Source: an uncultured Lachnospiraceae bacterium
Lineage (GTDB): Bacteria > Bacillota > Clostridia > Lachnospirales > Lachnospiraceae
Assembly: GCA_910580195.1 (NCBI GenBank)
Contig: CAJTWA010000041.1
Span: 1 to 40,229 of the forward strand
Direction: 5' to 3'
DNA: 40,229 nucleotides
In this document: one piece after another, positions 24,827 through 33,917 of the stretch
Numbering within the stretch: position 1 is the stretch's first letter
How the letters are laid out: every line of letters starts with the position of its first letter
The notes under the pieces: model-generated
Seen by the model: the letters and a program-made list of their open reading frames with translations, nothing else
Database searches by the model: none
Told to the model about the DNA's origin: nothing
Program-made: the position numbers and the translations under genes

Positions 24827-26080
24827 ATGCTAGAAAATATCAGGTTGTCCTTTCAGGGGCTTTGGTCGCACAAAATGCGTTCCTTTCTTACCATGCTGGG
24901 CATTATTATCGGGATTGCAGCGATTATAGCCATCGTGTCAACCATCAAGGGGACAAATGAGCAGATTAAGGAAAACCTCATCGGGTCCGGGGAAAATACG
25001 GTGGACGTGCGGCTTTATCAGGGGGACAATACCTATGAGATAGACTGGTATGGGATTCCTGACGGCGTGCCTGTAATTTCCGAGGAAACAAGGGAACAGC
25101 TTGTGGGGCTTGACCATGTGGAGAATGCCTCCCTTTATGTGTCAAGGGAAACATACAATGCCGTGTATTACCAGAATACGCCCATGCCCGGCGGGAAAGT
25201 ATATGGGATTGACAAGAATTATCTGGATACCTGCAACTTTATCTTGAAGCAGGGGCGGGGATTTACGGAATCCGATTTTAAGAAATTCCGCAAGGTGGCA
25301 GTTTTGGACGAGAGTTCCTCAGAAACCTTGTTCCAAGGGGCAGACCCTATCGGGAAAACCATAGAAATCCAGCGGGAGCCTTTTATTGTGGTGGGGGTAA
25401 TCACAAAATCCTCTAAGTTTGAGCCAGTCATCAACAGCAGGGAGGATTATGACACTTATGCAGAATCCAGCAACGGCGCAGTCTATGTGACGGATGCAAT
25501 CTGGCCTGTCCTATATGGCTACGACGAACCCCAGTCCGTAATCCTAAAGTTAGACAGCGTGGACAATATGACCGTGGCTGGGAAGGATGCCTCCAATATC
25601 CTGAATACGGGGCTGAACGTGACGGATGAAACCATGAAGTACAAGGCCGCCGACCTGCTGAAACAGGCGGAGGATATCCAGAACTTAAGCCAGTCCACCA
25701 ACACTATGCTTATCTGGATTGCAGGGATTTCCCTGCTGGTAGGCGGCATCGGCGTTATGAATATCATGCTGGTGTCTGTCACGGAACGTACACAGGAAAT
25801 CGGCCTGAAAAAAGCAATCGGCGCCCGCAAGAACAGGATTTTAGGCCAGTTCCTGACAGAAGCCGCAGTGCTCACCAGCCTAGGGGGGCTGATTGGCGTG
25901 ATTGTTGGGATTATCTTGGCGCAGGTAATTTCCAAGGTGACAGGCACGCTGGTAGCCATCAGCATCCCGGTATCTATTCTGGCAGTGCTGTTTTCCATGG
26001 CAATCGGGATTATTTTCGGGCTGCTGCCTTCCTATAAGGCAGCGAACTTAAACCCGATTGATGCGCTGCGCCATGAGTAA
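24827..26080 (+). CDS. MacB/FtsX-type ABC transporter permease
   Basis: A 417-residue permease with the MacB layout. One N-terminal membrane helix (MRSFLTMLGIIIGIAAIIAIVSTI) is followed by a large external MacB_PCD domain (about 45-280, including VYGIDKNYLD and VVGVITKSSKF). Three C-terminal helices follow (LIWIAGISLLVGGIGVMNIMLVSVTERTQEIGLKKAIGA, LGGLIGVIVGIILAQVIS and ILAVLFSMAIGIIFGLLPSY). The TERTQEIGLKKAIGA loop couples to the ATPase. GGAGGAG precedes the ATG. It is the last gene of the operon and is followed by a terminator. Likely exports a peptide or antibiotic-like molecule with the two adaptors; substrate unknown. Confidence 0.95.
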   Translation: MLENIRLSFQGLWSHKMRSFLTMLGIIIGIAAIIAIVSTIKGTNEQIKENLIGSGENTVDVRLYQGDNTYEIDWYGIPDGVPVISEETREQLVGLDHVENASLYVSRETYNAVYYQNTPMPGGKVYGIDKNYLDTCNFILKQGRGFTESDFKKFRKVAVLDESSSETLFQGADPIGKTIEIQREPFIVVGVITKSSKFEPVINSREDYDTYAESSNGAVYVTDAIWPVLYGYDEPQSVILKLDSVDNMTVAGKDASNILNTGLNVTDETMKYKAADLLKQAEDIQNLSQSTNTMLIWIAGISLLVGGIGVMNIMLVSVTERTQEIGLKKAIGARKNRILGQFLTEAAVLTSLGGLIGVIVGIILAQVISKVTGTLVAISIPVSILAVLFSMAIGIIFGLLPSYKAANLNPIDALRHE

Positions 26081-26114
26081 ATGAAGCTTTTTATGCTATT
26101 TTAAAAGAAAAAGG

Positions 26115-26168
26115 AGCCCTATGGGGATTCAGGATGATCTGAGGCCTGGACCCTATGGGGCTTTTTTA
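26115..26168 (+). terminator. Intrinsic terminator of the efflux operon
   Basis: A 12-bp stem with two G-U pairs (AGCCCTATGGGG at 26115-26126 with 26151-26162), an inner CAGG/CCTG pairing and a run of T residues lies 35 bases after the permease stop. Confidence 0.85.
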
Positions 26169-26229
26169 TGTGCCCGGAAGGACCGGCGGGGACTGGCAGC
26201 CCCCCTTTGGCAGAAAAGATGCGCCCCAT

Positions 26230-26380
26230 CCCACCAGCTTTCCGCAGCCGTATGGAAAAGGTGCGGCTGCAAAGCCCTCCCAAATAGGAAAGGTATGCCC
26301 CTTTCCCACCAGTTTTCCGCAACCATATGGAAAAAGTGCGGTTGCGGGAAAGCCCTTCGGAACGGTATAGTACAAGCATG
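26230..26380. repeat. 75-bp duplicated unit with paired hairpins
   Basis: CCCACCAG(C/T)TTTCCGCA starts at 26230 and again at 26305. Each copy can form a hairpin around ATATGGAAAA-like loops: GCAGCC/GGCTGC in the first, GCAACC/GGTTGC in the second. The change keeps pairing. The repeat occupies the 340-base gap between the efflux terminator and the MFS gene, where no gene is supported. Confidence 0.75.
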
Positions 26381-26420
26381 GCTAGCCTAAAAAGGACAGA
26401 AGGGACTGAGAGAAAACTAT

Positions 26421-27716
26421 ATGAAAGAAAAATTGACAATACGGGAAAGCTTTAATTTGGGGAAAGGCTGGCACTTGATGGTTTTTGCAATCTTGGCTAT
26501 GCTGGTGACAAATGCGGGGGTAAATGATGGGCTGAATATCGCCTTGCCAGCCATTGCGGAAGGCTCGGGCCTGGATTATGAGCTTTGCCTGAGCATGGGG
26601 ACAGTCGCAGGCTTTGTGGGCGTGGCCATGATGCTGGTGATTGCGAAGTTCCGCGACAGGTTTGGGGGAAGGAAGGTAAGCGCCGCCTTGTTCCTGATAT
26701 TTGGGGCTACTTTCTATTTTCTGTTTTTACGGGCGACGAATATTTTCATGTATGCGCTGGCACAATGCATCATGGTGAGCTGCGGGCAAGGGTGCTTTTA
26801 TCTGTGTACCGGGCCGATGCAGTCGGATTGGTTCCCGAAAAAACGCGGGATTGTAAATGGGATCAGCACCATCGGGGCAAATATCGGGACAGCAATCTTA
26901 GCCCCTTTGATGACATTTTTGCTGGGGCTGGCAGATTACAGGACAAGCCTTGCAGCATTTGCAGTTTCCGCTGTCTTATTGGCGGTTTATGGGTATGTTA
27001 CTTTGCGGGACAATCCCTTGGATGCTGGGATGTACCCGGATAATGTGGCAAAAGAAGTGTATGAGGCGGAATATAAGAACCTTTCCGGGCATGACGGGTA
27101 TGTCAGCGACTGGACGGTGCCAAAGATGCTAAAGTGCAAGGAAGTGTGGCTTGCGTCCATTGTGCCAGGGTTTATTACCTTGGGGCTCCTTGGGATTATT
27201 ACCCAGTTTGTGCCAAGGAACACATCCCTTGGGCTGCCGGGGAATGTGGCAATTTCCGCCATGACCGTGGCTGGCCTTGTAGGGATTGTAGGGAGCTATG
27301 CGATTGGTTTCTTGGACACGAAGCTGGGCACCAAGAAAGCGTGCATGATTTACTGCGGGATTTTTGCAGTGGGGATTTTATTGAACCTGCTGGCAGAGGT
27401 TTGGCTCCCGCTGGTGTATGTATCCATATTTATTGTTGGCTTTTCCCTTGGGGGCAGCACAAATATGTCCTTATCTTTCCCGGCGTCCATTTTTGGGGTG
27501 TTGGACTATCCGAAGGTAAATGGGGTTATTTTCCCAATCAATTACTGCATTGGGTGCCTGAACTTCGTGGTTAATGCAGTGGTGATGAAAGTAACTGGGA
27601 GCCTGACTGGCGCATATGTGGTATACCTTGTCCTGTTCCTTTTGAATATCCTGATTGTTGCAAAGACAGAGGAAGGAAAATGGGATAAGCTAAAGCACCC
27701 AGAGTTGATGGAATAA
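26421..27716 (+). CDS. MFS transporter, about 12 membrane helices
   Basis: A 431-residue major facilitator. The first helices read GWHLMVFAILAMLVTNAGVNDGLNIALPAIA and MGTVAGFVGVAMMLVIAKFRDRFGGRKVS; the loop motif RDRFGGRK matches the MFS motif A. Later parts include SDWFPKKRGIVNGISTIGANIGTAILAPLM. The style resembles oxalate/formate-antiporter-like carriers for organic acids or sugars. The ribosome binding site is weak. It stands before the PRD-type regulator, which is convergent with it. It may import the substrate for the downstream catabolic island, or a related one; direct evidence is lacking. Confidence 0.9.
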   Translation: MKEKLTIRESFNLGKGWHLMVFAILAMLVTNAGVNDGLNIALPAIAEGSGLDYELCLSMGTVAGFVGVAMMLVIAKFRDRFGGRKVSAALFLIFGATFYFLFLRATNIFMYALAQCIMVSCGQGCFYLCTGPMQSDWFPKKRGIVNGISTIGANIGTAILAPLMTFLLGLADYRTSLAAFAVSAVLLAVYGYVTLRDNPLDAGMYPDNVAKEVYEAEYKNLSGHDGYVSDWTVPKMLKCKEVWLASIVPGFITLGLLGIITQFVPRNTSLGLPGNVAISAMTVAGLVGIVGSYAIGFLDTKLGTKKACMIYCGIFAVGILLNLLAEVWLPLVYVSIFIVGFSLGGSTNMSLSFPASIFGVLDYPKVNGVIFPINYCIGCLNFVVNAVVMKVTGSLTGAYVVYLVLFLLNILIVAKTEEGKWDKLKHPELME

Positions 27717-27724
27717 ATGAGGGA

Positions 27725-27767
27725 AAATTCCCGCGGCAAGCGAGGGCTTGCTGCGGGAATTTTTTTA
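27725..27767. terminator. Bidirectional terminator between MFS gene and PRD regulator
   Basis: A 17-bp stem with one G-U pair (27725-27741 with 27746-27762) and a 4-base loop is followed by a T-run; the A-rich left side serves the opposite strand. Confidence 0.93.
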
Positions 27768-29702
27768 TTATTTCCGGAAAAAACCGATAAGTTCTTCGCG
27801 GGTTTTTAAGAACCTTGCATCGCTTGGGTTGAATCCCGGGTAATACAGCTCGTTGATCAGCCGGAAAATCAGGGACGTGTCCTCCGGGCGCAGGGCAGCC
27901 ATGATGACGGTCCGTATTTTGTAAGAATTCTGCTTAATCCTGTGCTCCAAGGTTGCAATGGAAAGGCAGGTCCTGGCGCTTGGGACAATGGAATACATCA
28001 GCACAATGCTGGGCTGGAAAGCGAAGGTAAGCAGGGATTCCCGCCGGAGGATGGAGGTTAAGTATTCTTGGGGAACGTAGCCGCGGCTGATAAAATCCAT
28101 AGCCAGCATTTCTATGACGGAAAAATAATCCTCCGTGGTGGCCCGCTCATGCCAAAAGGCATTTTCCAGCAGTTCCACAAGGGAAGGGAGGGAAGGGCGG
28201 CACAGGCGCCCCATCTGCTGCTTCAGGATATAAGATTCCAAGTTTTCAAAGTCTGTTTTTGTCAGGAAAGGGGAAACCACCAGGGTTTCACAGCCGGGAA
28301 GGGAAGTGATTTCCTTGTCTGCCGTGGTGATTACCAAGTCTGTCCCTGAAAAATCATAGTTGTCCTTCATATACACAGGCAGCGATGCCGTTAAGTCAAT
28401 GTAGCTTTTATATTTGCCAAGCAGCCGCTGCTTCAAGTCCCAGAAAGAGGGGAGGTTCAGCTGGGACATCAGGACGGTACGCAGCTTCGGGGCAGTCCGG
28501 TGCAGGTAGGACAAAGCGCCGGAAATGCAGAAGGACAGGTAGAGGAGCTCCGTGTAATTTAAATAATCCCCATAGTGGCTTAAGGCCAGCGGCTGGAAGG
28601 AGAAGGCAATTTCGAATTCAATCAGGAACTTGGAGCGCGTCACGTCCGTATGGACCGGGATGTCGTTGAAGTAATGTACGGGCAGCCCCAAGTACCGGAG
28701 GTATTGGAGCAAAGTAAGGTAGAACCCGCCATTGCCGGAAAAGTCGATGTGGTATGTGCTGGCTATTTTAGCGATATAAGTATCTGCAAGGCTGACGGTT
28801 TCCTTGGAAAAATACTGGCTGGCTAGGTGGGGCTGGAATTTTTCAACGTTTAAAACCCTGCTGCACGATACATGCTGGTAAATATCTTCCCGTTCTAAGG
28901 GCGGGAAACTGCAGGAAAGTTTTTCTTCCAGCGAGTCGAGCAAATCGTCCACAGCCTGTACGGAAACAGGGTCAAAAAAAGGCGCGGGCAAGGGTTCTGC
29001 TAAGAAATAGCCCTGCAGGGTGCGGTAGTACATAATCACTACGGCCATATCTAGGATGACCATGTTCACGTCCTCAATCTGGACGCCGTGATGCGCTAAA
29101 TGGAAGTTGATTTCCTGCATGGTTAAATTCACAACGTCCTCTTCCATATATTGGTATCGGTAATACGTGTTCCCCCTTGCATTGTAATTCCAGTTTTCTG
29201 CAAACAGCCGGTTTAAGATTGCCCGGCGTTTCCGCTCGTTTTTTTCAAAGCAGATGGCATTTTTGCTGCGGAAAAATTGGATATGGGGATCTGGGAGGAT
29301 GTATTGTTTCCTGAGGGCGTAGAGATCGTGCTCAAGGGTGGTGCGGCTGACAAACATTTCATCCTCTAGGTCGTACAAGTCAAGGGGCTCGTCATAGAGG
29401 CAGAGCTGAAATGCCATATGCCGGACCCGCTCATCCCTAGAAAGGAAGGAGCCGCTGGATTGGTTTAGCTGCTTTAAGGCTTCGGGGTCTTCCGATTCCA
29501 GAAGGTAGCCAATGCTTCTTTTGGAAACAATCCGGATGCCATGGCGTTCCAGCGCGCTGTTGATTTCCGTAATGTCATTGCGGATGGTGCGGGAGGAAAC
29601 CCGCAGGTGCCCGGCCAGTTCTTCGCCGGTGGTGTAAGTTTTCTGGGACTGAAGGTAATGGAGCAGCTTGCGCTGCCTTAAGGATAACATAAGAGATTTC
29701 AT
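27768..29702 (-). CDS. PRD-containing transcriptional regulator (BglG/MtlR/LicR-like)
   Basis: A 644-residue multi-domain regulator. Two N-terminal helix-turn-helix domains come first (SLRQRKLLHYLQSQKTYTTGEELAGHLRVSSRTIRNDI, about 5-42, and an Mga-like one near MFVSRTTLEHDLYAL). Two PTS regulation domains lie about 170-390, then an EIIB-like segment (TDLVITTADKEI) and a C-terminal EIIA-like domain. In active EIIA(Fru/Mtl) domains a histidine lies in a GxAxPH-type motif; here the region reads LTFAFQPSIVLMYSIVP without it. AAGGAGG supports ATG 29702. It is divergent from the aldolase operon, its likely target, yet no PTS transporter is in the window. Confidence 0.9.
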   Translation of the reverse strand: MKSLMLSLRQRKLLHYLQSQKTYTTGEELAGHLRVSSRTIRNDITEINSALERHGIRIVSKRSIGYLLESEDPEALKQLNQSSGSFLSRDERVRHMAFQLCLYDEPLDLYDLEDEMFVSRTTLEHDLYALRKQYILPDPHIQFFRSKNAICFEKNERKRRAILNRLFAENWNYNARGNTYYRYQYMEEDVVNLTMQEINFHLAHHGVQIEDVNMVILDMAVVIMYYRTLQGYFLAEPLPAPFFDPVSVQAVDDLLDSLEEKLSCSFPPLEREDIYQHVSCSRVLNVEKFQPHLASQYFSKETVSLADTYIAKIASTYHIDFSGNGGFYLTLLQYLRYLGLPVHYFNDIPVHTDVTRSKFLIEFEIAFSFQPLALSHYGDYLNYTELLYLSFCISGALSYLHRTAPKLRTVLMSQLNLPSFWDLKQRLLGKYKSYIDLTASLPVYMKDNYDFSGTDLVITTADKEITSLPGCETLVVSPFLTKTDFENLESYILKQQMGRLCRPSLPSLVELLENAFWHERATTEDYFSVIEMLAMDFISRGYVPQEYLTSILRRESLLTFAFQPSIVLMYSIVPSARTCLSIATLEHRIKQNSYKIRTVIMAALRPEDTSLIFRLINELYYPGFNPSDARFLKTREELIGFFRK

Positions 29703-29745
29703 TTTGCGCCTCCTTACTGTGTAAAACCGGGTTTGCATGGCTGTG

Positions 29746-29851
29746 GGGGCTGCCATGCCCAGCAGGGATTGGGCAGGGTACAGCGCATATGGCCTTAGAG
29801 CATGCGTTACCGTGCATGGATTTCCCTTAATGCGGGCAGCCCCATGTTTTT
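29746..29851 (+). promoter_or_regulatory. Possible leader hairpins upstream of the aldolase operon
   Basis: GGGGCTGCC (29746-29754) pairs with GGCAGCCCC (29835-29843), which is followed by a T-run at 29846-29850. A smaller hairpin TGCCCA/TGGGCA (29756-29761/29770-29775) lies within. This could be a terminator or attenuator in the 289-base divergent region. No clear promoter was assigned, so it may equally be a chance structure. Confidence 0.4.
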
Positions 29852-29991
29852 ACTTATGCAGAATCATAATAGGCAGAAAAGAAGATGTCAACAACCAAAA
29901 TATTTCCACTTTATAGCGGAAAAAGGGCGTTTGATAAGCTGGCCCAATCCAGTTTAAAATGGCCTTAGAAAAAGAAAAGGAGGAATTCAAA

Positions 29992-30636
29992 ATGAAATAC
30001 GAAAAAATCAGGAAACAGGTGTTAGAGGCAATTTTAGAGGCAGTTGACCAAGGCCTTATCAAAGGCACGTCAGGGAACATTGCCCTGCGGGACGACGTGG
30101 ACGACGTGGTAGCAATCACCCCAAGCGGCATCCCATATAAGGGAATGACGCCGGAAGACATTGCCATTGTAGACTTAAACGGGAAATGGCTGGAAGGGAA
30201 TTATAAGCCTTCTTCCGAGGTTCCCATGCACACGGCAGTGCTCCGGGCAAGGCCTGACGTGAAGGCTACCGTACATACCCATGCCATGTTTGCAACTGTT
30301 ATGGCAATGGGGGACGATGCAGAACTTAAGCCTATCACCCCGCCCCAGTGCGAATTTGTCCCAGTAGGGATTGTGCCATTCACCATGCCGGGCAGCGACG
30401 AGGTAGCAGACAAGGTCGTAGAGGCCCTTGGGAAAGACGGAAGGGCAGTCCTGATTAAAAACCATGGGATGTTCTGCTGCGGCAAGAACATGAAGGCAGC
30501 CATGGCGGCTACGGAATATACGGAAGAGATGGCTGTTACCACTTTATATGCAAAAATCCTTGGCACCTATGAGCCGATGCCAGAAGAAGGCGTGAAGAAA
30601 ATGAAAGAGCTGATTGCAGCAGACCAGGCAGTGTAA
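29992..30636 (+). CDS. Class II aldolase (fuculose/rhamnulose-1-phosphate aldolase type)
   Basis: A 214-residue zinc aldolase of the class II aldolase/adducin family. Such enzymes split ketose-1-phosphates into DHAP and an aldehyde. Residues match FucA: substrate loops GTSGNIA (25-31) and TPSGIPY, catalytic E76 (SSEVPMH), zinc ligands H95 and H97 (VHTHAMF) and H158 (KNHGM). AAGGAGG precedes ATG 29992; an upstream in-frame ATG at 29959 is not needed. It is the first gene of a run with an iron alcohol dehydrogenase, a flavoenzyme, a hydroxyacid dehydrogenase and an MFS carrier. Length and pattern fit L-fuculose-phosphate aldolase, but the true sugar is not determined. Confidence 0.93.
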   Translation: MKYEKIRKQVLEAILEAVDQGLIKGTSGNIALRDDVDDVVAITPSGIPYKGMTPEDIAIVDLNGKWLEGNYKPSSEVPMHTAVLRARPDVKATVHTHAMFATVMAMGDDAELKPITPPQCEFVPVGIVPFTMPGSDEVADKVVEALGKDGRAVLIKNHGMFCCGKNMKAAMAATEYTEEMAVTTLYAKILGTYEPMPEEGVKKMKELIAADQAV

Positions 30637-30657
30637 TTTTCAGAAGGAGAGCAGAAG

Positions 30658-31803
30658 ATGGCAAGTGAATTTTTTGTAAGCAGCAACGTAATATTTGGCA
30701 AGGATGCGGTAAAAGAACTTCCAAAAATGCTGAAAGGGTACGGGGCGAAAAACGTCATGGCAGTCTATGATGCAGGCGTGAAAATGGCAGGGATTGCCGA
30801 AAAAGTCATGGCAGAAGCCCAGAAAGCAAATGTGAAAATTACAGTATTTGACGGCGTCATGCCGAACCCTACCAATGAAGCGGTGGAAGAAGCGGCAGCG
30901 TTGGCGCAGAAAGAAGAAATTGACGTTTTTGTAGCAGTAGGCGGCGGGAGCAGCATTGACCTTGCCAAGGCAGTGAACATCCTGATGTCGAACCCAGGGC
31001 CAATCGGCCAGTATGGCGGGATTGGGAAGGTGAAGGAGCCGGTGCTCCCATTGATTGCAATTCCTACCACAGCCGGGACCTCCAGCGAAATTACAAATGT
31101 GGTAGCTTTGACGGATACCGAAGCAGTCTGCAAATATGTGGTGATAGACAACAAACTTGTGCCGGATAAAGTAATCGCAGACCCTGAATTTACCAAGACC
31201 ATGCCCCCTTCGGTTACGGCGGCAACTGGGATGGACGCCATCACCCATGCGGTGGAAAGCTATATTTCCAATATGGCAACGCCCTTGACGGAGTACCACT
31301 CCCTGAAAGCCCTCCAGATTTTTTATAAGAACCTGCCCAAAGCTGTGGCGGACGGATCCGACATGGAGGCAAGGGAGCAGATGATGCTGGGCTGCATTAT
31401 TGCAGGGTTCGGGTTTTCCAATGCAAACCTCGGGCTGGTCCATGGGATTGCCCATACCTTAAGCGCGCATTTCCATTTAGCCCATGGGATGGCAAACGCC
31501 ACAGTCCTGCCCTATGTGATGGAATACAACGCAGATAGCTGCCCGGGGAAAATGGCGGAACTGGCCCAGGCCATCGGCCTCCCGCTTTCCGGGGACGTGG
31601 ACAAGGATAAGCTGCTTTTATCCGAGGAGCTGCTGAAATTAACGAAGCAGCTGGGGATTCAGACATTATCCCAGCAAGGGATTAACGAACAGGATTTAGA
31701 TATGCTGGCGGAGGATGTGCTGAAAGAGCCGGTATTGAATTTTAACCCGAAGCAGGGCGTTACCAAGGAGGATGTCCTTGGGATTTTAAAGAAAGCGATG
31801 TAA
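30658..31803 (+). CDS. Iron-containing alcohol dehydrogenase (FucO-like)
   Basis: A 381-residue group III alcohol dehydrogenase. The NAD-binding motif GGGSSID (95-101) and the metal ligands D193, H197, H262 and H276 (GMDAITHAVE, GLVHGIAHTLSAHFHLAHGMANA) are all present. Such enzymes reduce short aldehydes, for example lactaldehyde to 1,2-propanediol (FucO). It starts 21 bases after the aldolase stop, with AGAAGGAGAG before the ATG. The pairing suggests it reduces the aldehyde released by the aldolase and regenerates NAD+. Confidence 0.94.
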   Translation: MASEFFVSSNVIFGKDAVKELPKMLKGYGAKNVMAVYDAGVKMAGIAEKVMAEAQKANVKITVFDGVMPNPTNEAVEEAAALAQKEEIDVFVAVGGGSSIDLAKAVNILMSNPGPIGQYGGIGKVKEPVLPLIAIPTTAGTSSEITNVVALTDTEAVCKYVVIDNKLVPDKVIADPEFTKTMPPSVTAATGMDAITHAVESYISNMATPLTEYHSLKALQIFYKNLPKAVADGSDMEAREQMMLGCIIAGFGFSNANLGLVHGIAHTLSAHFHLAHGMANATVLPYVMEYNADSCPGKMAELAQAIGLPLSGDVDKDKLLLSEELLKLTKQLGIQTLSQQGINEQDLDMLAEDVLKEPVLNFNPKQGVTKEDVLGILKKAM

Positions 31804-31836
31804 GGCGTTTACAAAGTACAGGAAAGGGAAGGACAT

Positions 31837-33813
31837 ATGGAAAATAACTGCCAGCATAAAACGGGGAAAACCTTATACCCCCATTTATTCTCACCCATGC
31901 GTTTGGGGAATGTCAGGATGAAAAACCGCATCATCTGCGCCCCTACAAGCCCAAGCATGATAGATTTAAACGGGCATTTTACGCCGGAAATGATTGCCTA
32001 CCTAGAGGAAAAGGCAGCAGGAGGCGCAGGCGTTGTAACTTACGGGGAGGCAATTGTACATTCCGCCACTGGGAAATCCCACAATAAGCAGCTCCAGCTT
32101 GACGCTTTTGGCGTGCGCCAAGGGATGGCAGAGGCAGCAAGGGCAATCCATAACGCAGGGGCTTATGCAAATATCCAGCTCTCCCATGGCGGCATGTACG
32201 GCGGCCTTGCAAGCGTAGGCGGGGATGTGGATACTTGTTCCGTAGCCTATGGGCCAAGCGATATGCTGATGCCCCAAGGGGCGGTGAAGGAAATGCCGCA
32301 GGAGCTGATTTATGAAATTATTGAATCTTATGGGAAAGCGGCCAAGCTGTGCAAGGAAACTGGGTTTGACATGGTGCAGGTCCATGCCGCCCATGGCTGG
32401 CTGTTTTCCCAATTCCTATCCCCGGTGTGGAATCGCCGGAAGGATGAATTTGGCGGCTCCTTGGAAAACAGGGCAAGGTTTTTCCTTCTGGCCGTGGATG
32501 CAGTCCGCAGGGCAGTTGGGAAAGACTTCCCTATTGAGGCAAGGATTTCCGGGGATGATTTCACGGAAAACGGGTTAGGGCAAAAGGAATGTATCCAAGT
32601 AGCTGAAATGGTAGATGGGAAAGTGGACTTAATTAATGTTTCCTGCGGCAACCATGAAGACCCAGACATGTTCTGCCGGACCCACCCGTCTGCATTTTAC
32701 CCAAGGGGCGTCAATGTGTATCTGGCAGCAGAGGTAAAGAAGCACGTAAAGGCAAAAGTAGCATGCGTGGGTTCCCTCAATGACCCAGCCCAGATGGAAG
32801 AGATCCTTGCAAGCGGCCAAGCGGACGCTGTGGAACTGGGCAGGGCGAGCATTGCAGACCCTTACCTCCCTGCCAAGGCATGGGCAGGCTGTGCAGAGGA
32901 TATTACCCCTTGCCTGCGGTGCTACGAATGTTTCGGCGCAACCGGGGAATTGGAAATGGTAAAATGTGCGGTTAACCCGACTATGGGAGAGCAGCTGGCG
33001 GCAAAACTGCCGAAAAAAGAGCCGGAACTCCGGAAGAAAGTCCTTGTGGCAGGAGGAGGCCCGGCAGGGATGGAGGCCGCCATCACAGCAGCCCAGCGGG
33101 GGCATGACGTCACCCTTGTGGAAAAAGCAGGGAAACTGGGCGGGAACCTGCACCCGGCAGGGGCAGCATATGTTAAAGAGGATATTAGGAAATTGATCCA
33201 TGTGCTGGAAGAGCGGACAGCCCGTGCAGGCGTAAAGGTATTGCTGGGCACAGAAGTTACCCCGGAATTTGTGGAGGAATTTGCACCGGACGCCTTGTTT
33301 GTAGCCATTGGGGCAGAGGAACTCCGGCCGCCCATCAAAGGGATGGAATCAGGGCATGTTATTATGGCAATTGATGCGGAGCTCCACCCGGAAAAACTGG
33401 GCAAGAAAGTCGCAATCATGGGCGGCGGCTTAGTCGGCGCAGAAGGGGCCGTAGGGTTTTCCCATGAAGGGAAAACGTGCACAATTATTGAAATGAAGCC
33501 ATCCATCGCAGAAGAGGTAAATTCCTTCTACCGGGGTGGCCTGATGCCGGAGGTTGCGAAGGCGGCAGAATGTCTTGTCAATACAAAAGTGAAGGAAATC
33601 CTCCCGGCAGGCGTCCTGTGCCAGCGGGATGGGGAAACATTTACAGTAGAAGCAGATACCGTGGTCTGCGCCCTTGGCTTTGCCTCCCCTTATGGCAAGG
33701 CAGACGCCCTTGCAGGGCTGGTGGAGGAATCCTACCTGATTGGCGACTGCAAAAAGGTAGGGAAGATTTATGACGCAATCCATACGGGGTATTACAGTGC
33801 GCTGCTGGTGTAG
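31837..33813 (+). CDS. Old Yellow Enzyme/2-enoate reductase-like FMN-FeS-FAD oxidoreductase
   Basis: A 658-residue enzyme of the 2,4-dienoyl-CoA reductase/2-enoate reductase/BaiCD family. An N-terminal FMN TIM barrel (about 10-360) has KNRIICAPTS, VQVHAAHGWLFSQFLSPVWNRRKDEFGGSLENRARF and RISGDDF. A four-cysteine site for [4Fe-4S] follows (CLRCYECF...CAVNP). FAD/NAD Rossmann units start VLVAGGGPAGMEAAITAAQRGHDVTLVE and VAIMGGGLVGAEGA. This group reduces activated C=C bonds with NADH in strict anaerobes. Its place in an aldolase operon is unusual; the substrate is not known. GGAAGGA precedes the ATG. Confidence 0.93.
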   Translation: MENNCQHKTGKTLYPHLFSPMRLGNVRMKNRIICAPTSPSMIDLNGHFTPEMIAYLEEKAAGGAGVVTYGEAIVHSATGKSHNKQLQLDAFGVRQGMAEAARAIHNAGAYANIQLSHGGMYGGLASVGGDVDTCSVAYGPSDMLMPQGAVKEMPQELIYEIIESYGKAAKLCKETGFDMVQVHAAHGWLFSQFLSPVWNRRKDEFGGSLENRARFFLLAVDAVRRAVGKDFPIEARISGDDFTENGLGQKECIQVAEMVDGKVDLINVSCGNHEDPDMFCRTHPSAFYPRGVNVYLAAEVKKHVKAKVACVGSLNDPAQMEEILASGQADAVELGRASIADPYLPAKAWAGCAEDITPCLRCYECFGATGELEMVKCAVNPTMGEQLAAKLPKKEPELRKKVLVAGGGPAGMEAAITAAQRGHDVTLVEKAGKLGGNLHPAGAAYVKEDIRKLIHVLEERTARAGVKVLLGTEVTPEFVEEFAPDALFVAIGAEELRPPIKGMESGHVIMAIDAELHPEKLGKKVAIMGGGLVGAEGAVGFSHEGKTCTIIEMKPSIAEEVNSFYRGGLMPEVAKAAECLVNTKVKEILPAGVLCQRDGETFTVEADTVVCALGFASPYGKADALAGLVEESYLIGDCKKVGKIYDAIHTGYYSALLV

Positions 33814-33917
33814 CGTGGAGGAACCCTGCCGTCTTGGAATGGGCTAGGCTGCCCTTGGCCGGGCAAGGTTTGCAGGCATCCGGTTTTAGCAAGGATATTT
33901 TTAGGAGGAAATAGAGG

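Noticed and set aside
28385..28669. Plus-strand open frame opposite the PRD regulator
   Set aside because: It lies wholly within a clear minus-strand gene and has low-complexity composition typical of a shadow frame.
29746..29851. A BglG-type RNA antiterminator site controlled by the PRD protein
   Set aside because: The regulator has DNA-binding helix-turn-helix domains rather than an RNA-binding CAT domain, so the leader hairpin was kept only as a weak feature.
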